64,000 nt of DNA, from assembly GCA_002494625.1 (NCBI GenBank), contig DACH01000002.1:1-64000 (forward strand), in the 5' to 3' direction. The notes below the pieces were generated by a model. It was not told the origin of the DNA. It made no database searches and saw nothing but the letters and a program-made list of their open reading frames with translations. Positions 8,934 through 17,838 of the stretch are shown in pieces (the first letter of the stretch is position 1; each line of letters starts with the position of its first letter). Made by a program: the position numbers and the translations under genes. Source of the DNA: Archaeoglobus sp. UBA234. Lineage in GTDB: Archaea; Halobacteriota; Archaeoglobi; Archaeoglobales; Archaeoglobaceae.

Positions 8934-9422
8934 ATGAAGCTCGAAAAGGTTGAGATTGAGAATCCAGATTTGAAATATCAGATAATAGTTGGCCAGGGAA
9001 ACTTTGCAGTTTTTACCACTGATGATCTGTTTGCAAGTTTGGTCAAAGCAGTTCCCGGGATAAAATGTGCTGTCGCAATGAATGAAGCCGTTCCGAAACT
9101 CACAAGAGTGACAGGCAATGACGAAGAGCTTAAGGAGATTGCTGCCAAAAATGCCTTAAAAATCGGGGCGAGTCATGTTTTTGTTGTTGTAACATCCAAT
9201 GCCTTCCCGATGAATGTACTCAACGCAATAAAAATGCATCCAGCAGTATGCAATGTTTTTGTTGGTTCTGCGAACCCCATTGAGATTATTGTAGCCGAGA
9301 CCGAACTTGGTAGGGCTGTACTTGGAGCTGTAGATGGAACTGCTGTAAATAGAATTGAGAATGAGGATGAGAAGAGGGAGAGAAGAGAGTTATATCAAAA
9401 ACTTGGATACAGGCTCGATTGA
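8934..9422 (+). CDS. Adenosine-specific kinase (DUF355 family)
   Basis: The 162-residue product matches the small archaeal/thermophilic adenosine-specific kinase family: LEKVEIENPDLKYQIIVGQGNFA near the N-terminus in pieces, PGIKCAVAMNEAVPKL, HVFVVVTSNAFPMNVL and the C-terminal LGAVDGTAV followed by a charged helical tail. Members bind and phosphorylate adenosine and are unrelated to the ribokinase-type enzymes. It starts 32 bases after the previous gene and has its own TATA-like TTATATAT, so it may be separately transcribed. Confidence 0.85.
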   Translation: MKLEKVEIENPDLKYQIIVGQGNFAVFTTDDLFASLVKAVPGIKCAVAMNEAVPKLTRVTGNDEELKEIAAKNALKIGASHVFVVVTSNAFPMNVLNAIKMHPAVCNVFVGSANPIEIIVAETELGRAVLGAVDGTAVNRIENEDEKRERRELYQKLGYRLD

Positions 9423-9552
9423 CATTGCTTATATTTCTTCATTTTCAGATTTATCTCCTATTTCAACTTTATCTACCCTTAAAACTCCTCCTGAACTCAT
9501 TATGGAGTGAATAATAAACTTTATAAGGTATATTAATCATATAATCGATATC

Positions 9553-10107
9553 ATGAGAATTACGGTTGATATTCCCCCAGATATTGAGGAAAGACTATAC
9601 AAGAAATGTGAGGAAGCTGGCATCTCACCCTCAGAATTCATCAATGCCCTTATTGAGTGGTACTTCCTGAAAAGAAAGAAGAAAACATCTCCTGAATCAC
9701 ATGAGTTTATCCAAACAGCAATAAGAATCGCTGATGAGAGAAAACAGTACTGCAAATACAGTGATGGCTCTCACTGTGCTCTTGAAGTGCTTGATGACAT
9801 TTTTGAGGACAAAAAACCTGAACCAATAACACCCTACAAATGTTTATTCTGTCTTGATTTCAGTGACAGAAGAAAGAAGGCAAAACTCAGGAAGGGTGTC
9901 GAGATTGAGGGTATTGAGCACATCAGGCTGAAGGTTCATGAAATAGCCAAGCTTGCAGCTAAATACATGTTCGAGATGTACGGAGATAAGCTGGGCTATC
10001 ATCCCAAACTTATGATAGAGGAGATAGAAGAATCTGAGGAAGACGAGCCTGCAGAAACGACACATATTTCGAGAGAGGATGTTAGCAAACTGTTGAAAAA
10101 CTGGTAG
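9553..10107 (+). CDS. Ribbon-helix-helix protein with Cys cluster
   Basis: Residues 1-45 form a ribbon-helix-helix DNA-binding domain: MRITVDIPPDIEERLYKKC, then GISPSEFINALIEWYF. Residues about 69-79 contain a Cys-x7-Cys pair and residues about 98-101 the pair CLFC, which together could bind zinc or an Fe-S cluster. The C-terminus is acidic. The combination suggests a metal- or redox-responsive regulator, but no specific family is recognised. The upstream region has TATA-like TTTATAAGG and a separate promoter is likely. Confidence 0.7.
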   Translation: MRITVDIPPDIEERLYKKCEEAGISPSEFINALIEWYFLKRKKKTSPESHEFIQTAIRIADERKQYCKYSDGSHCALEVLDDIFEDKKPEPITPYKCLFCLDFSDRRKKAKLRKGVEIEGIEHIRLKVHEIAKLAAKYMFEMYGDKLGYHPKLMIEEIEESEEDEPAETTHISREDVSKLLKNW

Positions 10108-10145
10108 TTTCACCTGCTTCATCTGTATATGCCATCTCTCACATA

Positions 10146-11102
10146 CTATTCTTGCTCATCCCAAGGAATACCCTTTCTGCTGATCATGTACTCGAAATCC
10201 ATTTCAGTAAAAATCCCCATTCTGTTGAGGATCTCTCTTGCCTCATGAATGTTTCTCGTTTTTAAAATCTCCTTTGCAAGCCTATTTTTCTCGAAGACAC
10301 CATCCGCTCTGAAGAAAAATGTTAAGATTGATATAGGAAAAAGAGGAACAGTTCTTCCCATTCTGATTTTTGTAAAACCCATCTCCCCTTTAAAGGCTCT
10401 CAGAGGTATCATGCTCGCCTCAGTCGTGACATCCTTCGTAATATTTTCCATCATCATGCAATCTTTTCTGCCCATTGCTATACATCCCACAAAAGCACCG
10501 ATCTTCAAAAGTTCAGATATCTGAATTAGAATCTCCTCGATCCTGAGTTCTCCATCACTCCCAAAACCGAAAACTCCTACAAGAGAGTCTCTAATTCTCG
10601 AAAGAGCTGCAAGAGATACGGCATCAGCTAATGGGCTCCTCACTCCAGACTCAAACCCGGAAGCGAGAACATCACCACCGCTATCAACTGCTATCACAAC
10701 TGAAACACCATATCTACTCATAAAATCCTTTATTCCTTCTGCAAGCCTCTCAGGACCCTTTGTGATGTCGAGAGCTATTACTTTCTCAAAATGCTCAGCT
10801 GCCCTCGCAACTGTCGGTTTAACATCTTCTGAGATTCTTGTCTTTTCACATGCAATAGCCACCGTTTCATTAATCCTATCAATTTGTGTAAGCTCTTCCA
10901 GAGACCTTGGCCCGGGTTTGCTATCTATTATATATCTGTCCCATACGATGCTTCCATGAAAAACTTCAAACCCAAACTCTTTAAGAAAGCTTGCTGTAGG
11001 AACAGTAGCTATAATGTCCCCTCCACCGCCCATCCCGAAAACAAGAGCTTTACCTGGACCTTTTTCCTTTAAAAACTCAATAATCTCCATCCATATCCCC
11101 AT
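10146..11102 (-). CDS. DUF1152 family protein (paralogue 1)
   Basis: A 318-residue DUF1152 protein. The glycine-rich FGMGGGGDIIATVPTA near the start resembles a nucleotide- or cofactor-binding loop, followed by GSIVWDRY, DSKPGPRS, VIAVDSGGDVLA and GFGSDGEL, all shared with the second copy at 25155-26087. No biochemical function is established. Its ATG overlaps the stop of leuD (TAATG), so translational coupling with leuD is likely. An alternative ATG four codons in is possible. Confidence 0.82.
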   Translation of the reverse strand: MGIWMEIIEFLKEKGPGKALVFGMGGGGDIIATVPTASFLKEFGFEVFHGSIVWDRYIIDSKPGPRSLEELTQIDRINETVAIACEKTRISEDVKPTVARAAEHFEKVIALDITKGPERLAEGIKDFMSRYGVSVVIAVDSGGDVLASGFESGVRSPLADAVSLAALSRIRDSLVGVFGFGSDGELRIEEILIQISELLKIGAFVGCIAMGRKDCMMMENITKDVTTEASMIPLRAFKGEMGFTKIRMGRTVPLFPISILTFFFRADGVFEKNRLAKEILKTRNIHEAREILNRMGIFTEMDFEYMISRKGIPWDEQE

Positions 11103-11611
11103 TATACTATCCTAAGATCGCCTTCTGATTTGATGTAACTGGCAAGCCCCCCTTTCTCGATTATTTCAAGCATGAATGAGGGTAGAGGAGATGCCTCAAT
11201 CTCAATCTTTTTTGTGAGATTTTTTATTATGCCTTTCCGGAAATTAACCTCAAGTTCATCCCCTGTATCAATTTTATCCGTATCCGCTATGAGAAGCGGG
11301 AGACCCACATTAATCGAATTTCTGTAAAATATCCTTGCGAATGACTTTGCAATGACTGCAGAAACTCCGGATATTTTTATAACAAGTGGAGCGTGTTCTC
11401 TGCTACTCCCCATTCCAAAATTTTCACCGGCAACAATGAAATCTCCTTTTTTGACCTTCTTTGCAAATTCCGGATCCGCATCCTCCATCACATGTTTTGC
11501 AAGCTCAGGAAGATTACTTCTCAGATGGTAGTATCTCCCGGGCGTAATATGATCTGTCGAGATATCATCTCCGAATTTCCATGCCCTTCCCCTAACCAAT
11601 TCATTATCCAT
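11102..11611 (-). CDS. leuD: 3-isopropylmalate dehydratase small subunit (LeuD-like)
   Basis: Swivelling small subunit of an aconitase-family dehydratase: GRAWKFGDDISTDHITPGRY, then the substrate loop GENFGMGSSREHAP and AKSFARIFYRNSINVGLPLL. With the ATG at 11611 the protein is 169 residues, the usual archaeal length; the frame opens upstream at 11683 but that extension is not conserved-looking. It may serve isopropylmalate, citramalate or homoaconitate dehydration, because archaeal small subunits are hard to separate. The large subunit is not in this window. Coupled to the DUF1152 gene. Confidence 0.88.
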   Translation of the reverse strand: MDNELVRGRAWKFGDDISTDHITPGRYYHLRSNLPELAKHVMEDADPEFAKKVKKGDFIVAGENFGMGSSREHAPLVIKISGVSAVIAKSFARIFYRNSINVGLPLLIADTDKIDTGDELEVNFRKGIIKNLTKKIEIEASPLPSFMLEIIEKGGLASYIKSEGDLRIV

Positions 11612-11701
11612 GTTTACAGCACTGAAATTTGCTTTTAAACATTTTCGATAAACACCGTCAAAGAGGAAGAAGTTTAATATCATAGCAGAAACTCAATTAA
11701 T

Positions 11702-11905
11702 ATGGATAAAGAAGAAGAGAAGTGTGACAAAAAGAAATACCCCGGGAAGGATATTCCCGAAAACTCAGATGAGTTGATGATTCAAATTGCATCCTCTCAG
11801 CTAAGAGCAGATTACAGGAAGTCACTTGGTAAAGAACATGCCAGAAGAAGCTGGGATTTCGAAATAAAGAAAGACTTGAAAAAGAGAAAGGAAAAAGAAG
11901 AATGA
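11702..11905 (+). CDS. Small basic/acidic hypothetical protein
   Basis: A 67-residue highly charged protein beginning MDKEEEKCDKKKYPGKDIPE. Its composition (Lys/Glu-rich with a helical second half, RADYRKSLGKEH) suggests a soluble helical protein. It diverges from leuD with a TATA-like sequence just upstream, giving a short or absent leader. I do not recognise a family. It is probably real because it is correctly placed between promoters and is not a shadow of another gene. Confidence 0.55.
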   Translation: MDKEEEKCDKKKYPGKDIPENSDELMIQIASSQLRADYRKSLGKEHARRSWDFEIKKDLKKRKEKEE

Positions 11906-11993
11906 TATTTCTCTACCACTTATTTCATTTTTTTATAAGACACCTGAAATTAATTTTCTTAAAATTTTTAAACTCCCACATCAACGACCCAGT

Positions 11994-12182
11994 ATGAGAA
12001 AAGACCTTATGGATATTCTTGCATGTCCCCTCTGTAAGGGAGACCTTGAACTGACAGTCAATGAGGAAAGAGATGATGAGATTATTGATGGCAATCTTAA
12101 ATGTACGAAGTGTGGAGAGACCTACCCAATAGAAGACGGAATTCCAAACATGCTTCCACCAGAGTTGAGAGAGAAGGTCTAA
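11994..12182 (+). CDS. Trm112-family zinc-binding protein
   Basis: A 62-residue Trm112 homologue: CPLCKGDLEL near residue 11 and CTKCGETYPIEDGIPNMLP near residue 38 supply a four-cysteine zinc site and the conserved C-terminal motif. In archaea and eukaryotes Trm112 activates several methyltransferases that modify tRNA, rRNA and release factor. The ATG at 11994 follows TATA-like TTTTTAAAC by about 25 bases, consistent with a leaderless mRNA. It is 16 bases upstream of pyrG and may be co-transcribed. Confidence 0.88.
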   Translation: MRKDLMDILACPLCKGDLELTVNEERDDEIIDGNLKCTKCGETYPIEDGIPNMLPPELREKV

Positions 12183-12198
12183 TTTTTGGTGGTTTGCA

Positions 12199-13797
12199 AT
12201 GACGAAGTATATTGTCGTTACTGGCGGAGTTATGAGTGGTCTGGGTAAGGGCATTACTGCTGCATCCATTGGCAGGATTCTGACCGATATGGGTTACAAT
12301 GTGGTGCCAATCAAGGTTGATCCCTACCTGAATATTGATGCCGGGACAATGAATCCTTTTCAGCATGGAGAGGTTTTCGTGCTCAAAGATGGTACAGAAG
12401 TTGACTTAGATTTAGGTCACTACGAGAGATTCATAGGTGTAGAAGTTACAGGAGACCACAATGTTACGACCGGCAAAATCTATATGTCAGTTCTTGAAAA
12501 GGAGAGAAAAGGAGATTACCTTGGTAGCACGGTTCAGATTATACCTCACATAACCGATGAGATCAAAAACTGGATTAGATCTGTAGCTGAAAGAACCAAA
12601 GCAGATATTTGCTTGGTGGAGATAGGTGGAACAGTTGGAGATATAGAGGGAATGTCCTTCCTCGAAGCAATAAGGCAGATGCACAATGAGGAGAGGGATG
12701 AGGATTTTGCACTCGTGCATGTAACGCTCATACCTCTGGATTCCGGAGGAGAACAGAAGACAAAACCAACCCAGCACAGCGTGAAAGAACTAAGGAGTCT
12801 GGGTCTTCATCCCGATGTTATAGTTGGAAGGTGTGAGGAGAGATTGCTTCTCTCAACTAAGAAGAAAATTGCACTTTTCTGTGATGTGCCTGTTGAGGCT
12901 GTTATAAGTGCTCACGATGCAGAGGAAATTTATGAAGTACCGCTCATTTTCAAAGAAGAAAAGCTGCATGAATACCTGATTAAAAAACTCAATCTCGAAA
13001 AGAGGGAAGAGAACAGAACATGGGAAGAGATGGTTTTAAAGCTAAAAAATCTGAGTAAGGAGGTTACAATAGCAGTTGTGGGGAAATATGTACATGTTAA
13101 GGATGCTTACATAAGTATAAGAGAGGCGTTGAAGCATGGCGGAATTTCTGCCGGGTGCAGGGTGAATATGGTGCTGATCGACAGCGAAGAGCTTGAGAGA
13201 TTTGAGGACTTTCAGTTTGATGTTGATGGAATCCTCGTACCAGGTGGTTTTGGACATCGAGGAAGTGAGGGGAAGATTCTTGCTATAACATATGCAAGGG
13301 AGAACAACATCCCCTTCCTCGGCATATGCTTTGGTTTTCAGCTTGCTGTGGTCGAGTTTGCCAGAAATCAGCTTGGTCTCGAAGGAGCGAATTCAAGCGA
13401 GCTATCCGATACACCTTACCCTGTCATCGATCTTCTTCCCGAACAGAAAGAGATTGACAGACTTGGAGGGACTATGAGACTTGGCGACATAGAGGTTACT
13501 CTCAAACCCGACACAATGATATACAGCCTCTATGGTAGAGATAAAATATTTGAAAGGCACAGACATAGATATGAGGTGAATCCAGAATATATTCCTGATT
13601 TCGAGAAGGCTGGACTTGTTTTTTCAGGTTATTCCGATTCTGGCAGAAGAATGGAAGTTCTTGAGCTGCCTGAAAACAGTTTCTTCATTGCAACCCAGTT
13701 CCACCCTGAATTCAAATCCCGTCCATATGCTCCATCACCACCCTTTGCAGGGTTTGTAAAAGCAGCACTCGAACACTCAGAAAAAATGAAGGGGTGA
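12199..13797 (+). CDS. pyrG: CTP synthase
   Basis: Converts UTP to CTP using ATP and glutamine. The N-terminal amidoligase domain opens with VVTGGVMSGLGKGITAASIG and carries the DPYLN and GGTVGDIEG motifs; the C-terminal class I glutamine amidotransferase domain has PGGFGHRG, the nucleophile loop GICFGFQ and the FHPE histidine-glutamate pair. At 532 residues it is full length. It starts the pyrG-guaA cluster, with GTGGTTTGC-type spacing from Trm112 and only 4 bases before the GMP synthase gene. Confidence 0.97.
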   Translation: MTKYIVVTGGVMSGLGKGITAASIGRILTDMGYNVVPIKVDPYLNIDAGTMNPFQHGEVFVLKDGTEVDLDLGHYERFIGVEVTGDHNVTTGKIYMSVLEKERKGDYLGSTVQIIPHITDEIKNWIRSVAERTKADICLVEIGGTVGDIEGMSFLEAIRQMHNEERDEDFALVHVTLIPLDSGGEQKTKPTQHSVKELRSLGLHPDVIVGRCEERLLLSTKKKIALFCDVPVEAVISAHDAEEIYEVPLIFKEEKLHEYLIKKLNLEKREENRTWEEMVLKLKNLSKEVTIAVVGKYVHVKDAYISIREALKHGGISAGCRVNMVLIDSEELERFEDFQFDVDGILVPGGFGHRGSEGKILAITYARENNIPFLGICFGFQLAVVEFARNQLGLEGANSSELSDTPYPVIDLLPEQKEIDRLGGTMRLGDIEVTLKPDTMIYSLYGRDKIFERHRHRYEVNPEYIPDFEKAGLVFSGYSDSGRRMEVLELPENSFFIATQFHPEFKSRPYAPSPPFAGFVKAALEHSEKMKG

Positions 13798-13801
13798 TTT
13801 C

Positions 13802-14716
13802 GTGGTCAAACCAGAAAAATTCGTTAAAGAGGCAATTGAAGAAATCAGAAACACTGTCGGTGATGGGAAAGCCATAATTGCTCTTTCAGGAGGGGTTGAT
13901 AGCAGTGTCTGCACGATGCTGGCATACAGAGCAATAGAAGATAACCTGATACCCGTTTTTGTAGATACAGGGCTTATGAGACTCGGAGAACCGGAGAGAA
14001 TAAGAGAGATTTTCAGCAAAATGAATCTTGTTTTTGTGGAGGCTAAAGATGAGTTTCTATCTGCATTGAAAGGTGTTGAAGACCCTGAAGAAAAAAGGAA
14101 AATTATCGGAGAGCTCTTTGTCAGGGTTTTTGAGAGGGTTGCAAGGGAGAAAAATGCCGAATATCTGATCCAAGGGACAATCTATCCAGATATTATAGAG
14201 AGTCAGGGCGGGATAAAAAGCCACCACAATGTCGGTGGTTTTCCGATTGATTATGAGTTTAAAGGAGTTATAGAACCACTGAGGGAGCTTTACAAAGACG
14301 AGGTCAGAGAGGTGGCACGATACCTCGGGCTTCCAGAAGAGATATCTGAAAGAATGCCTTTTCCAGGACCTGGACTCGCAGTCAGAATCGTTGGAGAGGT
14401 AACTCCGGAGAAAGTGGAAGTGGTTAGAAGGGCAAATGCCATTGTTGAGGAGGAACTCAAAGATTACGAAAAGTGGCAGTGTTTTGCAGCTCTCGTTGGT
14501 AAAGCCACAGGCGTTAAGGGAGATAACAGGGTGTGGGGATACATTATCTCTGTAAGGGCGGTCGGTTCAAGAGATGGTATGACTGCAGATCCAGTCAAAG
14601 TAGACTACGATGTTCTGAAAAAAATAGCTCTGAGAATTACAGGAGAGATTCCTGAAGTAGCAAGGGTTGTTTATGACATCACACCCAAACCTCCGGCTAC
14701 GATTGAGTACGAATAA
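13802..14716 (+). CDS. guaAB: GMP synthase subunit B (ATP pyrophosphatase)
   Basis: The synthetase subunit that adenylates XMP and uses ammonia to form GMP. It carries the PP-loop SGGVDSSV near residue 30, the family's PFPGPGLAVRIVGE and the C-terminal dimerisation region ending in PPATIEYE. At 304 residues there is no glutaminase domain, as in archaea with a separate subunit A; that subunit is not in this window. GTG start with AAGGGGTGA directly upstream, translationally close to pyrG. Together they form a nucleotide-synthesis operon. Confidence 0.95.
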   Translation: MVKPEKFVKEAIEEIRNTVGDGKAIIALSGGVDSSVCTMLAYRAIEDNLIPVFVDTGLMRLGEPERIREIFSKMNLVFVEAKDEFLSALKGVEDPEEKRKIIGELFVRVFERVAREKNAEYLIQGTIYPDIIESQGGIKSHHNVGGFPIDYEFKGVIEPLRELYKDEVREVARYLGLPEEISERMPFPGPGLAVRIVGEVTPEKVEVVRRANAIVEEELKDYEKWQCFAALVGKATGVKGDNRVWGYIISVRAVGSRDGMTADPVKVDYDVLKKIALRITGEIPEVARVVYDITPKPPATIEYE

Positions 14717-14730
14717 AAAGTGGTGGAAGC

Positions 14731-15870
14731 ATGCAGGATATAATAGATAAAGAGCGGGAGATATATATCCCATTCTTCAAGAGATTGTCCGTTGTTTTTG
14801 AAAGAGGGGATGGATGCTGGCTTTTTGATGTTGAAGGTAAAAAGTACCTTGACCTTGTAGCAGGAATTGCCTGCATTTCAATAGGACACTCCCATCCCCT
14901 TTTCATCGAGAGGGTTTATGAGCAGATGAGAAAACTGATTCATGTTTCCAACCTTTACTACACAAAGCCACAGATAGAACTTGCTGAAAAGCTGAAAGAG
15001 CTTACAGGCTTATCAAAATTCTTTTTCTGCAACTCAGGAACGGAAGCAGTTGAGGGAGCTTTGAAAATAGCAAGAAAAGTATCGGGGAAGAGAAAATTCA
15101 TTGCTCTTGAAAATTCCTTTCATGGCAGAACGATGGGTGCATTATCTGTTACATGGAAGGAAAAGTTCAGAAAACCATTTGAACCCCTGATTTCACCTGT
15201 TGATTTTTGCAGATTCAACGATGTCAGTGACCTGAAAAAGAAGCTTGATGATAAAACTGCAGCAATTATAATCGAACCTATTCAGGGGGAATCCGGAGTT
15301 CATGAAGTTTCCAGGGAATATATGGATGCAGTTTTCGATTTAAAAGAGAAGTATGAATTCCTTGTTATCTTTGATGAGGTGCAGACAGGTTTCGGGAGAA
15401 CAGGAAGATGGTTTGCCTACGAGCATTACGGTCATAAGCCAGATATAATAACCATGGCAAAAGCCATGGGTTCCGGAATACCCGTAGGAGGGGTAGGGGT
15501 AACGGATGAAATTTCAGATAGAATTGAGGTCTCCGATCACGGTTCAACCTTTGGAGGAAATCCACTTGCATGTGTGGCTTCACTTGCAACAATAGAGGTT
15601 ATCGAGAGGGAAAAGCTCGTTGATAACTCCGAAAAAATGGGTAAATACATCAGAGACCAGCTAGAAAGCATGGGGGTCTATGCAAGGGGTAAAGGTCTGA
15701 TGATCGGTTTCGATACTTCAGATGCCCCGGGCTTCCTTTCAAAAATGCTTTCAGAAGGGGTTGTTGTTAACAACACCTCTGAGAAAACAATCAGGCTTGT
15801 CCCACCACTTATACTGGAAAGAGAAGAGGTTGATTTTGCAATTGAGAAAATGAAGAAAATTGGACTTTAA
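14731..15870 (+). CDS. argD: Acetylornithine/LysW-type aminotransferase (class III)
   Basis: PLP-dependent class III aminotransferase, 379 residues. Visible motifs are GIACISIGHSHP, FFCNSGTEAVEGALK, ENSFHGRTMG, the IFDEVQTGFGRTG aspartate motif, the PLP lysine in ITMAKAMGSG and HGSTFGGNPLA. The length and the RGKGLMIGFD segment fit acetylornithine aminotransferase of arginine synthesis; a role in lysine synthesis or GABA-type reactions cannot be excluded. An argJ gene at 27.4-28.6 kb in the same window supports the arginine assignment. GGTGG lies seven bases before the ATG. Confidence 0.87.
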   Translation: MQDIIDKEREIYIPFFKRLSVVFERGDGCWLFDVEGKKYLDLVAGIACISIGHSHPLFIERVYEQMRKLIHVSNLYYTKPQIELAEKLKELTGLSKFFFCNSGTEAVEGALKIARKVSGKRKFIALENSFHGRTMGALSVTWKEKFRKPFEPLISPVDFCRFNDVSDLKKKLDDKTAAIIIEPIQGESGVHEVSREYMDAVFDLKEKYEFLVIFDEVQTGFGRTGRWFAYEHYGHKPDIITMAKAMGSGIPVGGVGVTDEISDRIEVSDHGSTFGGNPLACVASLATIEVIEREKLVDNSEKMGKYIRDQLESMGVYARGKGLMIGFDTSDAPGFLSKMLSEGVVVNNTSEKTIRLVPPLILEREEVDFAIEKMKKIGL

Positions 15871-15902
15871 CTTTTTTATATTGGGATACTGGAGTATTTG
15901 CG

Positions 15903-16838
15903 ATGGACAGACTGAAGGATCAGTTCAGAGGGAGTATTCTTGGAGTTGCGATAGGTGATGCTTTAGGAATGCCCTCTGAAGGTATGAAAATGGATGAAAT
16001 CAAGAAGATGTTCGGATACATCAATGAATTCTTCCCATCGCCCACAGGAGACCTCGGAAGAGGAGAATGGACGGATGATACCGAGCAGATGATAATCCTG
16101 TCCGAATCAATAATTGATCACATATACCTCGATCCAGAAGATTTCTCATCAAAGCTTGTGGAGTGGTCAGAGAGGGCCTTTCGTCTTCGAACTGGTCCAA
16201 CAACCAGACAGGCGCTCTACAACCTTATAAAAGGCGTTCCATGGGACGAGGCTGGGGTGGACTCAGCCACCTGCGGTGCAAGCATGAGGGTGTCACCCAT
16301 TGGCCTCGTTTATCACTTTAATTTTGACTTAGTAGAGCAATACGCGGCAATTTCAGCTTCAATAACCCACAGAAATAGTTCAGCAATAGGTGGAGCTGTT
16401 GGGGTAGCAATAGCAATAGCCTGTATCCTCTCAGATTACAGAAACGAGGAGTTGCTTGAAGAGGTTATCCTTAGAGTTGAGAAATACGATAACCTACTGT
16501 CCGAAAAAATCAGATATTCATGGGAAATAAAGAACGAGAGTCTGGAATATGCAGTTGATAAGCTTGGAAACTCGATAATGACATGGGATGTTGTTCCCAT
16601 GGCTTTCTACTCTTATTTCTCATCAAGTGATTTCAGCGATGCTATATCCAAGGGAGCAAATGCAGGTGGAGATACAGATTCGATATCAGCGATATCCGGA
16701 GCTTTGGCAGGAGCAAAATATGGCGAAACTAAAATACCCGAAAAACTGAAAAAAGAGGTAAAGGATAGCAACTATCTTGTAAAAATAGCTGATTTACTTT
16801 ATGATGTGCATATTAAAATAATAAAGCTTTCTGATTAA
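15903..16838 (+). CDS. ADP-ribosylglycohydrolase family protein
   Basis: DraG-type ADP-ribosylglycohydrolase, expected to remove ADP-ribose from proteins or small molecules with two Mg ions. The N-terminal FRGSILGVAIGDALGMPSEG, the GEWTDDTEQM motif near residue 57, and the C-terminal GGDTDSISAISGALAGA carry the metal-binding aspartates and threonines. At 311 residues it is full length. Initiation is at the ATG at 15903 with a TATA-like TTTTTTATATT about 25 bases upstream, so it is probably leaderless. No dinitrogenase reductase gene is near; its target is unknown. Confidence 0.9.
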   Translation: MDRLKDQFRGSILGVAIGDALGMPSEGMKMDEIKKMFGYINEFFPSPTGDLGRGEWTDDTEQMIILSESIIDHIYLDPEDFSSKLVEWSERAFRLRTGPTTRQALYNLIKGVPWDEAGVDSATCGASMRVSPIGLVYHFNFDLVEQYAAISASITHRNSSAIGGAVGVAIAIACILSDYRNEELLEEVILRVEKYDNLLSEKIRYSWEIKNESLEYAVDKLGNSIMTWDVVPMAFYSYFSSSDFSDAISKGANAGGDTDSISAISGALAGAKYGETKIPEKLKKEVKDSNYLVKIADLLYDVHIKIIKLSD

Positions 16839-16869
16839 GCTATCTTAAAGGGGAACCATGCTAAAAGGT

Positions 16870-17802
16870 TTATTGTTGAAACTTCATCTTTATGTACTCA
16901 AAAGCTGAATTTGCTGCTACTGCTCCATCACCCGCTGCTGTTACTGCCTGCTTTAATGGATTGTCGCAGCAATCTCCCGCAGCAAATACACCCGGTATAT
17001 TTGTTTCCTGTCTTCTGTTGACTTTTATATACCCCATAGAGTCTCTCTCAACTCCAAGCTTTTCAACAATCTGTGTTGCAGGGTTTATACCGACCGCAAC
17101 AAAGACCGCGCTGACCTCAACTGCAAACTCCCTCTCCTCAACCTTATTGTACAGAACTATTCTTTCGACAACTTCATTTCCCTCAATTCTTACAGGAATC
17201 GAATTCCATATCACCGGAATGTTTCTTTTAAATAATCCCTCCTGATATGCTTTATCTGCCCTCAGCTCATCTCTCCTGTGTACAAGGCTAACATCGCACC
17301 CAATCTCTTTGAGGTAAATCGCTTCCTCTACCGCTGTGTTTCCACCACCGATTACGACGACTTTTTTACCCCTGAAAAAATTGCCATCACAGGTTGCACA
17401 GTAACTTACTCCCTTCCCAACAAACTCTTTTTCACCGGGAATTCCTAGCTCCCTGTGTTTCCCACCAGATGCGATGATGATGGCTTTGGCACTGTACACA
17501 CCAGAATCGCTTTTCACTTCAAAAATGTCCCCCTTTTTCTCAATGGAATCAACATTTTCAAATTTATGTGTGGCTCCAAACTTTTCAGCCTGATCTCTAA
17601 TTCTCTGAATTAATTCGAAACCATTTCCTTCATAACCCGGGAAATTCTCAATGGCTGGAGTTAATGTGAGCTGTGAAACAGGATCAATACTTTCAAAGAA
17701 GGCAACTTTTAACCCGTATCTCGCCCCGTATATGGCTGCCGTTGCTCCAGCAGGACCAGCTCCAATTATAATCAAATCATAGCTTTCTGTGGCACCTACC
17801 AT
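16870..17802 (-). CDS. trxB: Thioredoxin-disulfide reductase
   Basis: FAD/NADPH-dependent flavoprotein. The FAD motif IIIGAGPAGATAAIYGARYG is near the start, the redox-active CATCDG around residue 135, the NAD(P) motif VVIGGGNTAVEEAIYL follows, and the C-terminal FAD motif is GVFAAGDCCDNPLKQ. The ATG at 17802 has AGGTGGTAG seven bases upstream and is preferred over the frame's first ATG at 17838. About 310 residues, normal length. It borders the long AT-rich block to its left-hand (5') side. Confidence 0.95.
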   Translation of the reverse strand: MVGATESYDLIIIGAGPAGATAAIYGARYGLKVAFFESIDPVSQLTLTPAIENFPGYEGNGFELIQRIRDQAEKFGATHKFENVDSIEKKGDIFEVKSDSGVYSAKAIIIASGGKHRELGIPGEKEFVGKGVSYCATCDGNFFRGKKVVVIGGGNTAVEEAIYLKEIGCDVSLVHRRDELRADKAYQEGLFKRNIPVIWNSIPVRIEGNEVVERIVLYNKVEEREFAVEVSAVFVAVGINPATQIVEKLGVERDSMGYIKVNRRQETNIPGVFAAGDCCDNPLKQAVTAAGDGAVAANSAFEYIKMKFQQ

Positions 17803-17838
17803 AGTTCTACCACCTCTGTTCTTTTTCCTACCATTCAT

